Positions 56,152 through 63,834 of a stretch of DNA of 64,000 nucleotides are shown here, piece by piece. Position 1 is the first letter of the stretch. Each line of letters opens with the position of its first letter. The DNA is taken from assembly GCF_000757905.1 (NCBI RefSeq), contig NZ_JRLH01000001.1; one strand, given 5' to 3'. The translations under genes were made by a program, and so were the position numbers. The DNA comes from Arsenophonus nilaparvatae. Lineage in GTDB: Bacteria; Pseudomonadota; Gammaproteobacteria; Enterobacterales; Enterobacteriaceae. The notes below the pieces were generated by a model, which was given only the letters and a program-made list of their open reading frames with translations, was not told where the DNA came from and made no database searches.

Positions 56152-58278
56152 TTGCTTAATCCTATTGTTCGTAAATTTCAATATGGCCAGCATACCGTCA
56201 CTATCGAAACGGGTATGATGGCGCGTCAGGCGACTGCTGCAGTTATGGTTAATATGGATGATACAGCCGTATTTGTCACTGTTGTTGGGCAGAAAAAAGT
56301 GAAAGAAGGGCAGGATTTCTTTCCACTGACAGTTAACTATCAGGAGCGATCTTATGCTGCCGGCCGAATCCCCGGTAGTTTTTTTCGTCGTGAGGGTCGT
56401 CCTGGTGAAGGTGAAACACTGATAGCCCGGCTGATTGATCGTCCACTTCGTCCCTTGTTTCCAGAGGGATTTGTCAATGAAATACAAATTATTGCTACGG
56501 TTGTATCCATTAATCCGCAAGTGAATCCAGATATTGTTGCTATGATCGGCGCCTCTGCTGCATTATCTATATCGGGTATTCCATTTAATGGTCCAATTGG
56601 TGCAGCTCGTGTTGGTTATATTGATGACCAGTATGTTTTAAATCCCACCGTTGATGAATTGAATAGCAGTCGCTTAGATTTAGTTGTCGCAGGTACGTCG
56701 AGTGCGGTACTAATGGTAGAGTCTGAAGCTGATTTATTGACAGAAGAGCAAATGCTTGGTGCGGTTGTTTTTGGTCACGAGCAACAGCAAATCGTGATTG
56801 ATAATATTAATGCCTTGGCAGCCGAAACAGGTAAAGAAAAATGGGATTGGCAGCCTGAAGCGATTAATGAAGAATTACATAATCGCATTGCTCAATTAGC
56901 TGAAGAGCGGTTAGGTGATGCTTATCGTATTACTGAAAAACAAGAACGTTACACTAACGTTGATGCAATTAAAGAAGATGTCGCTAATGCGCTTTTGGCA
57001 GAAAATGAATCTTTAGATGTTGCTGAGATAAACGACATTCTTTCCGGTTTAGAGAAAAAAGTTGTCCGTACTCGGGTATTAAAAGGTGAACCGCGGATTG
57101 ATGGGCGAGAAAAAGACATGGTACGTGCACTTGATGTCCGTACGGGTGTATTACCTCGTACCCATGGTTCAGCATTATTTACGCGCGGAGAAACGCAGGC
57201 GTTGGTCACGGCAACTCTTGGTACTGAACGTGATGCGCAAGTTATTGACGAGCTGATGGGTGAATATACCGATCGTTTTCTATTCCATTATAATTTCCCT
57301 CCTTATTCAGTAGGTGAGACAGGCATGGTCGGTTCACCAAAAAGGCGTGAAATTGGCCATGGTCGTTTGGCTAAGCGTGGAGTATTGGCGGTGATGCCGA
57401 ATCAGTCAGAGTTTCCCTATACTGTACGTGTAGTGTCTGAAATCACTGAATCTAATGGCTCTTCTTCTATGGCTTCCGTCTGTGGGGCATCACTAGCATT
57501 AATGGATGCCGGTGTTCCAATTAAGGCAGCGGTAGCAGGTATTGCAATGGGATTAGTGAAAGAAAACGATGATTTTGTTGTGCTTTCCGATATTTTGGGT
57601 GATGAAGATCATTTAGGCGATATGGATTTTAAAGTCGCAGGTAGTCGTGAAGGTATTAGTGCTCTGCAAATGGATATCAAGATTGAGGGCATTACGCGTG
57701 AAATTATGCAAGTTGCGTTAAACCAGGCAAAAGGGGCTCGTTTACACATTTTAAGTGTTATGGAAGAGGCTATTAATGGCCCTCGTGAAGAGATTTCTGA
57801 GTTTGCGCCACGTATTCATACTATCCACATCAATCCTGATAAGATCAAAGATGTAATAGGTAAAGGTGGTTCTGTCATTAGAGCATTGACTGAAGAAACC
57901 GGTACTACGATTGAAATTGATGATGATGGTACCGTAAAAATTGCTGCAACCGATAGTTCTAAAGCAGAAGCGGCTATCCGTCGTATTGAAGATATTACCG
58001 CAGAAGTTGAAGTTGGTCGTATCTATCAGGGCAAAGTCACACGTATCGTTGACTTTGGTGCTTTTGTTGCCATTGGAGGTGGTAAAGAAGGACTGGTGCA
58101 TATCTCTCAGATAGCAGAAAAACGCGTTGAAAAAGTTACTGATTACTTACAGTTAGGTCAGGAAGTGCCAGTCAAAGTATTGGAAATTGATCGGCAGGGT
58201 CGTATTCGCCTTAGTATTAAAGAGGCGGTTTCTGCTGAAAAGCCGGCTGAAACAGAAACACAGATTTCTGCAGAATAA
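56152..58278 (+). CDS. pnp: Polyribonucleotide nucleotidyltransferase (PNPase)
   Basis: PNPase degrades RNA 3'-5' by phosphorolysis and is part of the RNA degradosome. Two RNase PH domains flank a helical domain (AYRITEKQERYTNV...). The active half has FPPYSVGETGMVGSPKRREIGHGRLAKR and the SDILGDEDHLGDMDFKVAG metal site, followed by KH (IHINPDKIKDVIGKGGSVIRAL) and S1 (GKVTRIVDFGAFVAIGGGKEGLVHIS). Start TTG 56152 gives MLNPIVRKFQYGQHT, exactly as E. coli, which also uses TTG. 708 residues. The leader carries a long hairpin. Confidence 0.98.
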   Translation: MLNPIVRKFQYGQHTVTIETGMMARQATAAVMVNMDDTAVFVTVVGQKKVKEGQDFFPLTVNYQERSYAAGRIPGSFFRREGRPGEGETLIARLIDRPLRPLFPEGFVNEIQIIATVVSINPQVNPDIVAMIGASAALSISGIPFNGPIGAARVGYIDDQYVLNPTVDELNSSRLDLVVAGTSSAVLMVESEADLLTEEQMLGAVVFGHEQQQIVIDNINALAAETGKEKWDWQPEAINEELHNRIAQLAEERLGDAYRITEKQERYTNVDAIKEDVANALLAENESLDVAEINDILSGLEKKVVRTRVLKGEPRIDGREKDMVRALDVRTGVLPRTHGSALFTRGETQALVTATLGTERDAQVIDELMGEYTDRFLFHYNFPPYSVGETGMVGSPKRREIGHGRLAKRGVLAVMPNQSEFPYTVRVVSEITESNGSSSMASVCGASLALMDAGVPIKAAVAGIAMGLVKENDDFVVLSDILGDEDHLGDMDFKVAGSREGISALQMDIKIEGITREIMQVALNQAKGARLHILSVMEEAINGPREEISEFAPRIHTIHINPDKIKDVIGKGGSVIRALTEETGTTIEIDDDGTVKIAATDSSKAEAAIRRIEDITAEVEVGRIYQGKVTRIVDFGAFVAIGGGKEGLVHISQIAEKRVEKVTDYLQLGQEVPVKVLEIDRQGRIRLSIKEAVSAEKPAETETQISAE

Positions 58279-58401
58279 TTTGACGTAAGGCTCGGTGTCC
58301 TGTAAAAAGAGCACCTACTCAGTTTTTTTAATAGCTGAGTCTCCTGTAATTGTGGGGATTGACGGGATATATTGATTAGTTTCTGTCTTTGGGAGAAGGA
58401 A

Positions 58402-59280
58402 ATGAATTCTTTTCTGCGCTGGCTTTATACTGCTGCTATTGTTTTTATTGTCGGTTGCAGCAGTGAAAACTGGCGTAAAAATGAAGTCTTTGCTGTCCCA
58501 TTGCAACCCACATTGCAACAAGAAGTAATATTGGCTCGTATGGAACAGATCCTTGCGAGCCGGTCGTTGTCCGATGATGAATATGCACAGCTTTTATATG
58601 AACGCGGTGTGTTGTATGATAGTCTCGGATTGAGGGCGTTAGCGCGCAATGATTTTACCATGGCGCTAGCTATACGTCCTGATATTCCTGAAGTTTTTAA
58701 TTTTCTGGGAATATATTTTACACAGGCAGGCAATTTTGATGCTGCCTATGAAGCGTTTGATTCTGTTTTAGAGCTTGATCCAACTTACAATTTCGCGCGC
58801 ATGAATCGGGGTATTGCACTGTATTATGGTGGGAGATATCGATTGGCGCAGGGTGATCTGCTGGCGTATTATCGACAAGATCCAAATGATCCTTTCCGCA
58901 GCTTATGGCTTTATTTAGTGGAAAAAGAGATAAAACCAAAAATGGCGCAAGCCAATTTGTTATCTCGTTATAACCAAGCGGAAAAAGGGCAATGGGGCTG
59001 GAATATAGTTGAATTCTATTTAGGTAAAATCAGTGAAAAAACATTGATGGTTCGTCTGAAAGAGAATTCAACAGATAACACTTCGCTCGCTGAGCATCTT
59101 AGTGAAACTAACTTCTATTTAGGTAAATATTACCTAAGTCTGGGGGATAATGATAACGCTATAGCGTTATTCAAGCTTACGGTAGCTAGCAATGCACATA
59201 GCTTTGTTGAGCACCGCTATGCTCTGTTGGAACTGGCTTTGTTAGGTCAGGCACAAGACGACCTTTCAGAATCAGGCTAA
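58402..59280 (+). CDS. nlpI: Lipoprotein NlpI (TPR adaptor)
   Basis: NlpI is an outer-membrane lipoprotein that scaffolds peptidoglycan hydrolases and delivers MepS to the protease Prc. The lipobox FIVGC has its cysteine at residue 19 of MNSFLRWLYTAAIV... A conserved VPLQPTLQQEVILARMEQILASR helix follows, then tetratricopeptide repeats (YERGVLYDSLGLRALARNDF, AYEAFDSVLELDPTY, NFYLGKYYLSLGDNDNA). The frame is open from 58372, but ATG 58402 after AGAAGGAA gives the lipoprotein signal. 292 residues, two fewer than E. coli. yrbN-deaD lies downstream. Confidence 0.96.
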   Translation: MNSFLRWLYTAAIVFIVGCSSENWRKNEVFAVPLQPTLQQEVILARMEQILASRSLSDDEYAQLLYERGVLYDSLGLRALARNDFTMALAIRPDIPEVFNFLGIYFTQAGNFDAAYEAFDSVLELDPTYNFARMNRGIALYYGGRYRLAQGDLLAYYRQDPNDPFRSLWLYLVEKEIKPKMAQANLLSRYNQAEKGQWGWNIVEFYLGKISEKTLMVRLKENSTDNTSLAEHLSETNFYLGKYYLSLGDNDNAIALFKLTVASNAHSFVEHRYALLELALLGQAQDDLSESG

Positions 59281-59384
59281 CAGTAGCGACGAACATATCA
59301 TCACTGCTTTTTTAAGTCTTCATCGATTGTGATGAGGGCTTGTTGTTCGTTTAATAACATAATTTGAGCCAGTTCACATTTTAA

Positions 59385-59462
59385 ATGAAAATGACCGAAA
59401 TTTTTTTCGCAGAGTTATGTAAACTGGCCGCCATAATAAATGAGGCACTTTTGCATGACTAA
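59385..59462 (+). CDS. yrbN: YrbN mini-protein, overlapping the deaD start
   Basis: A 25-codon frame, MKMTEIFF then AELCKLAAIINEALLHD, resembles E. coli YrbN (about 26 residues with DELCRLAAIINEA, from memory). It is in the same place, with its stop codon overlapping the deaD start by 8 bp (ATG 59455 lies within its last codons). Conservation of a so short frame against strong AT drift argues for real use, perhaps as a translated leader coupling ribosomes into deaD. Shine-Dalgarno sequence is weak. Confidence 0.75.
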   Translation: MKMTEIFFAELCKLAAIINEALLHD

Positions 59463-61284
59463 TGAGACTGAAATCTCTTTTGCTGATTTAGGTTTATCAA
59501 CACCGATTCTTTCTGCACTAAATGACCTTGGTTATGAAAAACCATCGCCAATCCAGCAGCAATGTATCCCCTATTTATTAGATGGGTGTGACGTATTAGG
59601 TATGGCACAAACCGGTAGTGGTAAAACCGCCGCTTTTAGTTTACCGCTATTACATAATATAGATATCACATTGAAAGCCCCTCAAATCTTAGTGTTGGCA
59701 CCAACGCGTGAGTTAGCCGTACAAGTTGCGGAAGCCATGGGTGAATTCTCTAAACACATGCGTTCAGTAAATGTAGTCGCACTTTATGGTGGGCAGCGTT
59801 ACGATTCGCAACTACGCGCACTAAGGCAAGGCCCACAAATTGTAGTAGGAACTCCGGGTCGCTTATTAGATCACTTGAAACGAGGGACGCTAAATTTATC
59901 CCATTTACGTGGCTTGGTTCTTGATGAAGCGGACGAAATGTTACGTATGGGGTTCATTGAAGACGTTGAAAATATCATGAGTCAGATCCCAACCGAGCAT
60001 CAAACGGCACTATTTTCTGCCACAATGCCGGAAGCGATCCGTCGCATTACCCGTCGTTTTATGAAATCACCAAAAGAGATCAGCATTCAATCCAGTGTGA
60101 CGACGCGTCCAGACATTACCCAAAGTTATTGGTCTGTCTATGGCATGCGTAAAAATGAAGCATTAGTTCGTTTTTTGGAGGCTGAAGATTTTGATGCGGC
60201 AATTATTTTTGTACGCACTAAAAATGCCACATTAGAGGTTGCTGAAGCGCTTGAACGTAGTGGCTATAATAGCTCGGCTCTAAATGGCGATATGAATCAA
60301 GCTCTACGTGAGCAAACTTTAGAGCGTTTGAAAGATGGCCGTCTTGATATATTAATTGCCACCGATGTCGCAGCACGTGGTCTAGATGTTGAACGTATTA
60401 GTTTAGTTGTTAATTATGACATACCGATGGATGCAGAATCTTATGTGCATCGAATTGGTCGTACCGGTCGAGCAGGTCGAGCTGGGCGTGCTATTTTGTT
60501 TGTCGATAATCGTGAACGTCGACTACTACGCAATATTGAACGTACCATGAAGCAGCCAATTGCCGAAGTTGAGTTACCAAGTTCTGCGCTGTTAAGTGAA
60601 CGTCGCCAAGCTAAATTTGCTGAAAATATTCAAAAGCAATTAGAAAGCGGGGATTTAGAAAAATATCGTGCATTACTGGCTAAATTAGTTGTTGATGATG
60701 ATCTGGATATGGAAACCTTAGCTTCAGCACTATTAAAAATGGCGCAAGGTGATCGGCCGCTAATATTGCCACCTGATCCTGTTCGTCGTGCAAAACGTGA
60801 ATTTAATTCACGTGATGAGCGTCGTCGCAGTAACGGCACTTCTGAACGTAGTCCGCATCGCGAGCGTCGGGATGTCGGTGATATGGAATTGTACCGTATT
60901 GAAGTTGGTCGTGATGATGGCGTTGAAGTTCGTCACATTGTCGGTGCAATTGCTAACGAAGCAGATATTAGTAGTCGTTATATTGGTAATATTAAATTGT
61001 TTGCTTCACACTCAACAATAGAGTTACCAAAAGGTATGCCAAATGAATTACTTAATCATTTGACACGTACACGTATTTTGAATAAGCCAATGCAAATGCA
61101 ATTGTTAGGTGAAGCACAACCGTTTGAACGTCGTGGTAACGGTGGGCAGCGTAATGGTGGTGAATTACGTGAGCGAGGACGTCGCTTTGGTAATGAACGT
61201 CGTAGTGAGCGTGAACAGTTCCGTGGTCGTAACGAAGGGAATAATAACGCTGGATTACGCCGTCGTAGCAATCACAATATCTAA
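59455..61284 (+). CDS. deaD: ATP-dependent RNA helicase DeaD (CsdA)
   Basis: DeaD is a DEAD-box helicase active in ribosome assembly and mRNA decay in the cold. The Q motif GYEKPSPIQQQCIP is followed by AQTGSGKT, PTRELA, GTPGRLLDH, LDEADEML, SAT, and in the second RecA domain IFVRTKN, ATDVAARGLD and HRIGRTGRAGRAG. A CsdA-type RNA-binding domain (MELYRIEVGRDDGVEVRHIVGAIANEA parts) precedes an Arg/Gly-rich tail. I choose ATG 59455, nine bases after GAGG, as in E. coli; ATG 59440 would lack a Shine-Dalgarno sequence. 609 residues. Confidence 0.96.
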   Translation: MTNETEISFADLGLSTPILSALNDLGYEKPSPIQQQCIPYLLDGCDVLGMAQTGSGKTAAFSLPLLHNIDITLKAPQILVLAPTRELAVQVAEAMGEFSKHMRSVNVVALYGGQRYDSQLRALRQGPQIVVGTPGRLLDHLKRGTLNLSHLRGLVLDEADEMLRMGFIEDVENIMSQIPTEHQTALFSATMPEAIRRITRRFMKSPKEISIQSSVTTRPDITQSYWSVYGMRKNEALVRFLEAEDFDAAIIFVRTKNATLEVAEALERSGYNSSALNGDMNQALREQTLERLKDGRLDILIATDVAARGLDVERISLVVNYDIPMDAESYVHRIGRTGRAGRAGRAILFVDNRERRLLRNIERTMKQPIAEVELPSSALLSERRQAKFAENIQKQLESGDLEKYRALLAKLVVDDDLDMETLASALLKMAQGDRPLILPPDPVRRAKREFNSRDERRRSNGTSERSPHRERRDVGDMELYRIEVGRDDGVEVRHIVGAIANEADISSRYIGNIKLFASHSTIELPKGMPNELLNHLTRTRILNKPMQMQLLGEAQPFERRGNGGQRNGGELRERGRRFGNERRSEREQFRGRNEGNNNAGLRRRSNHNI

Positions 61285-61313
61285 TGTAATAGGATTATTG
61301 TCTATTTAGCGCC

Positions 61314-61344
61314 AAAAGCTGAATTCAATTGAATTCAGCTTTTT
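61314..61344 (+). terminator. Bidirectional terminator between deaD and btsR
   Basis: AAAAGCTGAATTC and GAATTCAGCTTTT pair perfectly over 13 bp around AATT, with A- and T-runs on both sides, fitting two convergent genes. Confidence 0.9.
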
Positions 61345-61369
61345 GTTTATTAAAAGGTTATCAACCGAA

Positions 61370-62086
61370 TTAGCATAATCCTAACGCTTCTTTAAAGACT
61401 TTCAGGTAGCGACGGCTGATCGGAATATGCTGATCATTACTTAATACCAGTTTTGCCTGATTATTTTCAGTAAAAGTAATTTCTTTTAGTTGGGCCATAT
61501 TGATCAAATATTGGCGGTGGCAACGAACCAATGTGGTACGCATTTCAATAGTGCGTAGTGTCAGCTCGGTAAATCCTTCTTGATTTTTGTTATTCATAAC
61601 ATATACACCATTCATACGAGATGTAATGTAGAGCACTTCGCCAAGGGGTATCAACCAAATACGATTGTGGCCTACACAGGGAATGTATTTAAGGGAGATA
61701 TTACTCGACAATTGTTCAATATTCTGTTTTTGTCGATAGTGATGTAACCGCTGAAGGGTTTTTGATAAACGGTTTTTTTCTAACGGTTTTAGCAAATAGT
61801 CAAAAACGTGCTCCTCAAAAGCTTGAATAGCGTATTCGTCGAAAGCGGTAACAAATATAATATAAGGCCGATGTTGCGGACCGAGCATTTGTACCATTTC
61901 AAGTCCTGTAATGCGAGGCATTTGAATATCAAGGAAAACAACATCCGGTTTTTTATGATGAATAACCCTGAGCGCTTCAATGGCATTAGAGCATTCGCTA
62001 ATAATATCAATATTGGCTTCCTGCTCTAATAGGTAACGTAAATTCTCGCGTGCAAGAGGTTCGTCATCAACAATTACAATCTTCAT
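61370..62086 (-). CDS. btsR: LytTR-family response regulator, BtsR (YehT) type
   Basis: A 238-residue regulator with an intact receiver domain (VDDEPLARENLR with D7/D8, phosphoacceptor D53 in VVFLDIQMPRITGLEM, T and K positions in FVTAFDEYA and DYLLKPLEKN) and a C-terminal LytTR DNA-binding domain (FTELTLRTIEMRTTLVRCHRQYLINMAQLKEI). It is close to E. coli BtsR, which answers the pyruvate-sensing kinase BtsS and switches on the pyruvate transporter btsT. Here the kinase gene, two bases upstream in the same operon, is broken by an insertion sequence. In E. coli this pair is not next to deaD. Confidence 0.93.
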   Translation of the reverse strand: MKIVIVDDEPLARENLRYLLEQEANIDIISECSNAIEALRVIHHKKPDVVFLDIQMPRITGLEMVQMLGPQHRPYIIFVTAFDEYAIQAFEEHVFDYLLKPLEKNRLSKTLQRLHHYRQKQNIEQLSSNISLKYIPCVGHNRIWLIPLGEVLYITSRMNGVYVMNNKNQEGFTELTLRTIEMRTTLVRCHRQYLINMAQLKEITFTENNQAKLVLSNDQHIPISRRYLKVFKEALGLC

Positions 62087-62088
62087 TG

Positions 62089-62562
62089 TTAAGTCGCCTG
62101 GTTTGTTACGTTAATATCGGGGATACACAGCCTGACACAAGTAAATTGTTCTGGTTGGCAGAAGATATTGATACCATATTGTTCACCGTAGTGGAGTTTC
62201 AGACGCTTATCTACCAGTTTTATGCCTAATCCATCATTTATTTCCGCAGGTTGATATAATCCTGCATTATCTTTAATTTCAATATAAATATGCCCATGTT
62301 GTTGAAAGGCACGAAGGCTAATTCGGCCAGTATTTAATAAATGTGCGGTTCCATGTTTGATCGCATTTTCAACTAGGGGTTGTAGTGAAAACGTCGGTAA
62401 TTTAGTGACTTGCAATTTTGGCGGGATCTGGATTTTAATTTGTAGATGCTCACCAAAACGCGCTTTTTCAATTTGTAAGTAAGTGTTTACATGTTCAATT
62501 TCGTCATACAATGTTGTTATCGTTTCAGGGCGTTTTAAATTTTTACGTAAGAAGGTAGAGAG
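62089..62562 (-). pseudogene. btsS: BtsS-like histidine kinase, C-terminal part (cut by an insertion sequence)
   Basis: This is the end of the kinase gene, from the IS target site to its stop two bases before btsR. It encodes the segment STFLRKNLKRPETITTLYDEIEHVNTYL and the ATPase domain with the N box LVENAIKHG, then GLGIKLVDKRLKLHYGEQYG. Removing the IS and one copy of the GAG duplication restores the frame exactly (…ELINSL-STFLRK…), so the gene was whole before insertion. An internal start at 62511 exists but would give a fragment without the phosphoacceptor histidine. Confidence 0.9.
62560..62562. repeat. Left target-site duplication of the IS (GAG)
   Basis: GAG directly before the left IS end is repeated at 63832-63834. 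Collapsing the two copies restores the btsS reading frame. Confidence 0.75.
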
Positions 62563-62587
62563 TGTAGTGGTCTAATAAAACTGTAGA
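62563..62587 (+). repeat. Left terminal inverted repeat of the IS
   Basis: Begins TGTAGTGGTCTAATAAAA and ends CTGTAGA; partner of 63794-63818 with 6 mismatches in 25. Confidence 0.75.
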
Positions 62588-62629
62588 GATTTATAGCTTA
62601 TAATTAAGCAAAATCTTATAGGTATAAAC

Positions 62630-62944
62630 ATGCCACGAAAAGTAAAAGTGACCTTTAGCGCAAAGCAAAAACTGGAATATGCAAAACTCATGGTTGAAGG
62701 TGGATATAGCAATATCCAAGTTGAAAAAATATCCGGTGCGGGTAAATCTGCCGTATCGCGCTGGAAGCAACAATATCTTGCCGAGTTGAATGGGAATACG
62801 CCTGTAAAATCAAAAGCGTTAACGCCCGAGCAACAGCGCATACAAGAATTAGAAGCAAAACTTAAGCGTGCTCAGAGGGATAATGACATATTAAAAAAAG
62901 CCGCGGCTTACTTCATCCTCGACAATCAAAACTCAAAATCGTGA
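62630..62944 (+). CDS. IS3-family transposase OrfA
   Basis: A 104-residue protein with an N-terminal helix-turn-helix (VTFSAKQKLEYAKLMVEGG, then GAGKSAVSRWKQQYL), which binds the IS ends, and a leucine-zipper-like helix (PEQQRIQELEAKLKRAQRDNDILKKA). It is normally made alone and acts as inhibitor or partner of the OrfAB fusion. The frame ends at TGA 62942-62944, overlapping the orfB GTG. The slippery site lies inside, 16 codons before the end. Confidence 0.93.
   Translation: MPRKVKVTFSAKQKLEYAKLMVEGGYSNIQVEKISGAGKSAVSRWKQQYLAELNGNTPVKSKALTPEQQRIQELEAKLKRAQRDNDILKKAAAYFILDNQNSKS
62893..62900 (+). promoter_or_regulatory. Programmed -1 frameshift site (A7G) in the transposase
   Basis: A run of seven As then G, with zero-frame codons TTA AAA AAA GCC. 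Slippage back by one base after AAA AAA continues without stop through SRGLLHPRQSKLKIVKQM into OrfB, making the OrfAB transposase. A GC palindrome GCCGCGGC follows at once and could stimulate pausing. The mechanism is well known in the IS3 family. Confidence 0.8.
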
Positions 62945-63789
62945 AGCAAATGAAAATTATGTACCCCAATTTTACGGTCACTGAGTTATGCCATCTTTTT
63001 GAAGTAAGCAGTAGTAGTTTTTATTATGAAACGAAAATACCGACAGTTGAAAATGAAAGGCTGTGTGGCGAAATCAAACGTATTTTTTATACATCGGGCC
63101 AAACTTATGGCAAAAGACGTATCCAAGCTGAGTTAAAGGGTTTAGGGTGCCAGATTGGCACTTATAAAATATCAAACATCATGAAATTAAATCAATTAGT
63201 TGCAATTAGACCAACGAAAAAGCATTACTATCCCTCATCGGGTAACGAACATCGATATGCCCCTAATTTGCTTAAACGACAATTTTCCCCTCAACAGCAT
63301 AATCACTATTATGTCGGTGATATCACGTATATTAGATATCACTATGGGTGGAGCTATTTAGCTTGCGTGTTAGATTTAGCCACCAAAGAAGTTATTGGTT
63401 ATGCCTTATCAACAAAACCGGATACGAAATTAGTGAAAGAAGCCTTAGATAACGCCATTGAACGGCAATTACCGGATACGACAAGTTTGATGTTCCATTC
63501 AGATCAAGGTTGCCAATATTCATCGGAGGAGTTTAGGGCGCACCTCTTTGAACGGAAAATAACTCAAAGCATGAGTCGGCGAGGTAATTGCCTCGATAAT
63601 GCCGTGATGGAAAGATTTTTTAGGAGTTTAAAGACAGAAAAGCTTAACCATTTATCGTTTATGAATCATCAATCTGTTGTCTATGAAGTTGAAAATTACA
63701 TTCAGTTTTATAATTATTATCGACGCCATTCAACGATTGGTTATTTAACGCCACATCAAAAATATCATGAACTAAAGAATGCCGCTTAG
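62941..63789 (+). CDS. IS3-family transposase OrfB (catalytic domain)
   Basis: A 282-residue frame with the retroviral-integrase-type core. The DDE triad is D127 in YYVGDITYIRY, D188 in FHSDQGCQYSS and E224 in NAVMERFFRSLKTE; the last spacing of 35 residues is typical for IS3. An HTH_21-like segment (GQTYGKRRIQAELKGLG) precedes it. As a separate gene it would start at GTG 62941, but the functional enzyme is expected to be the frameshifted OrfAB fusion. There are no stops or frameshifts, so the element may still be active. Confidence 0.94.
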   Translation: MKQMKIMYPNFTVTELCHLFEVSSSSFYYETKIPTVENERLCGEIKRIFYTSGQTYGKRRIQAELKGLGCQIGTYKISNIMKLNQLVAIRPTKKHYYPSSGNEHRYAPNLLKRQFSPQQHNHYYVGDITYIRYHYGWSYLACVLDLATKEVIGYALSTKPDTKLVKEALDNAIERQLPDTTSLMFHSDQGCQYSSEEFRAHLFERKITQSMSRRGNCLDNAVMERFFRSLKTEKLNHLSFMNHQSVVYEVENYIQFYNYYRRHSTIGYLTPHQKYHELKNAA

Positions 63790-63793
63790 ATCT

Positions 63794-63818
63794 TCTACAG
63801 AATTTGTTGACCATTACA
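63794..63818 (-). repeat. Right terminal inverted repeat of the IS (inner copy)
   Basis: Read inward it begins TGTAATGGTCAAC and ends CTGTAGA, matching the left end at 19 of 25 positions. It is followed by an additional copy of its last 13 bp. Confidence 0.75.
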
Positions 63819-63831
63819 GTTGACCATTACA
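63806..63831 (+). repeat. Tandem 13-bp duplication of the right IS end
   Basis: GTTGACCATTACA stands twice in tandem (63806-63818 and 63819-63831). The second copy is what touches the target duplication. Confidence 0.9.
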
Positions 63832-63834
63832 GAG
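63832..63834. repeat. Right target-site duplication of the IS (GAG)
   Basis: Second copy of the GAG found at 62560-62562. Confidence 0.75.

Larger units (their letters stand above)
62563..63831 (+). mobile_element. IS3-family insertion sequence inside btsS
   Basis: About 1.27 kb with TG...CA ends, two overlapping frames orfA and orfB in -1 relation, an A7G slippery site between them, and a DDE transposase. The left end TGTAGTGGTC and the right end (read inward) TGTAATGGTC are imperfect inverted repeats, 19 of 25 positions equal when the inner right copy is used. The outermost 13 bp at the right are an extra copy of the terminal sequence. The element reads opposite to btsS and is flanked by 3-bp GAG repeats. 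I cannot name the exact IS. Confidence 0.92.

Noticed and set aside
61109..61309. Val-rich frame at the 3' end of deaD
   Set aside because: Shadow of the Arg/Gly-rich DeaD tail; no own Shine-Dalgarno sequence.
62572..62841. Minus-strand frames opposite orfA as an antisense IS protein
   Set aside because: Composition is a mirror of the Lys-rich orfA; no known IS3 member encodes such a protein.
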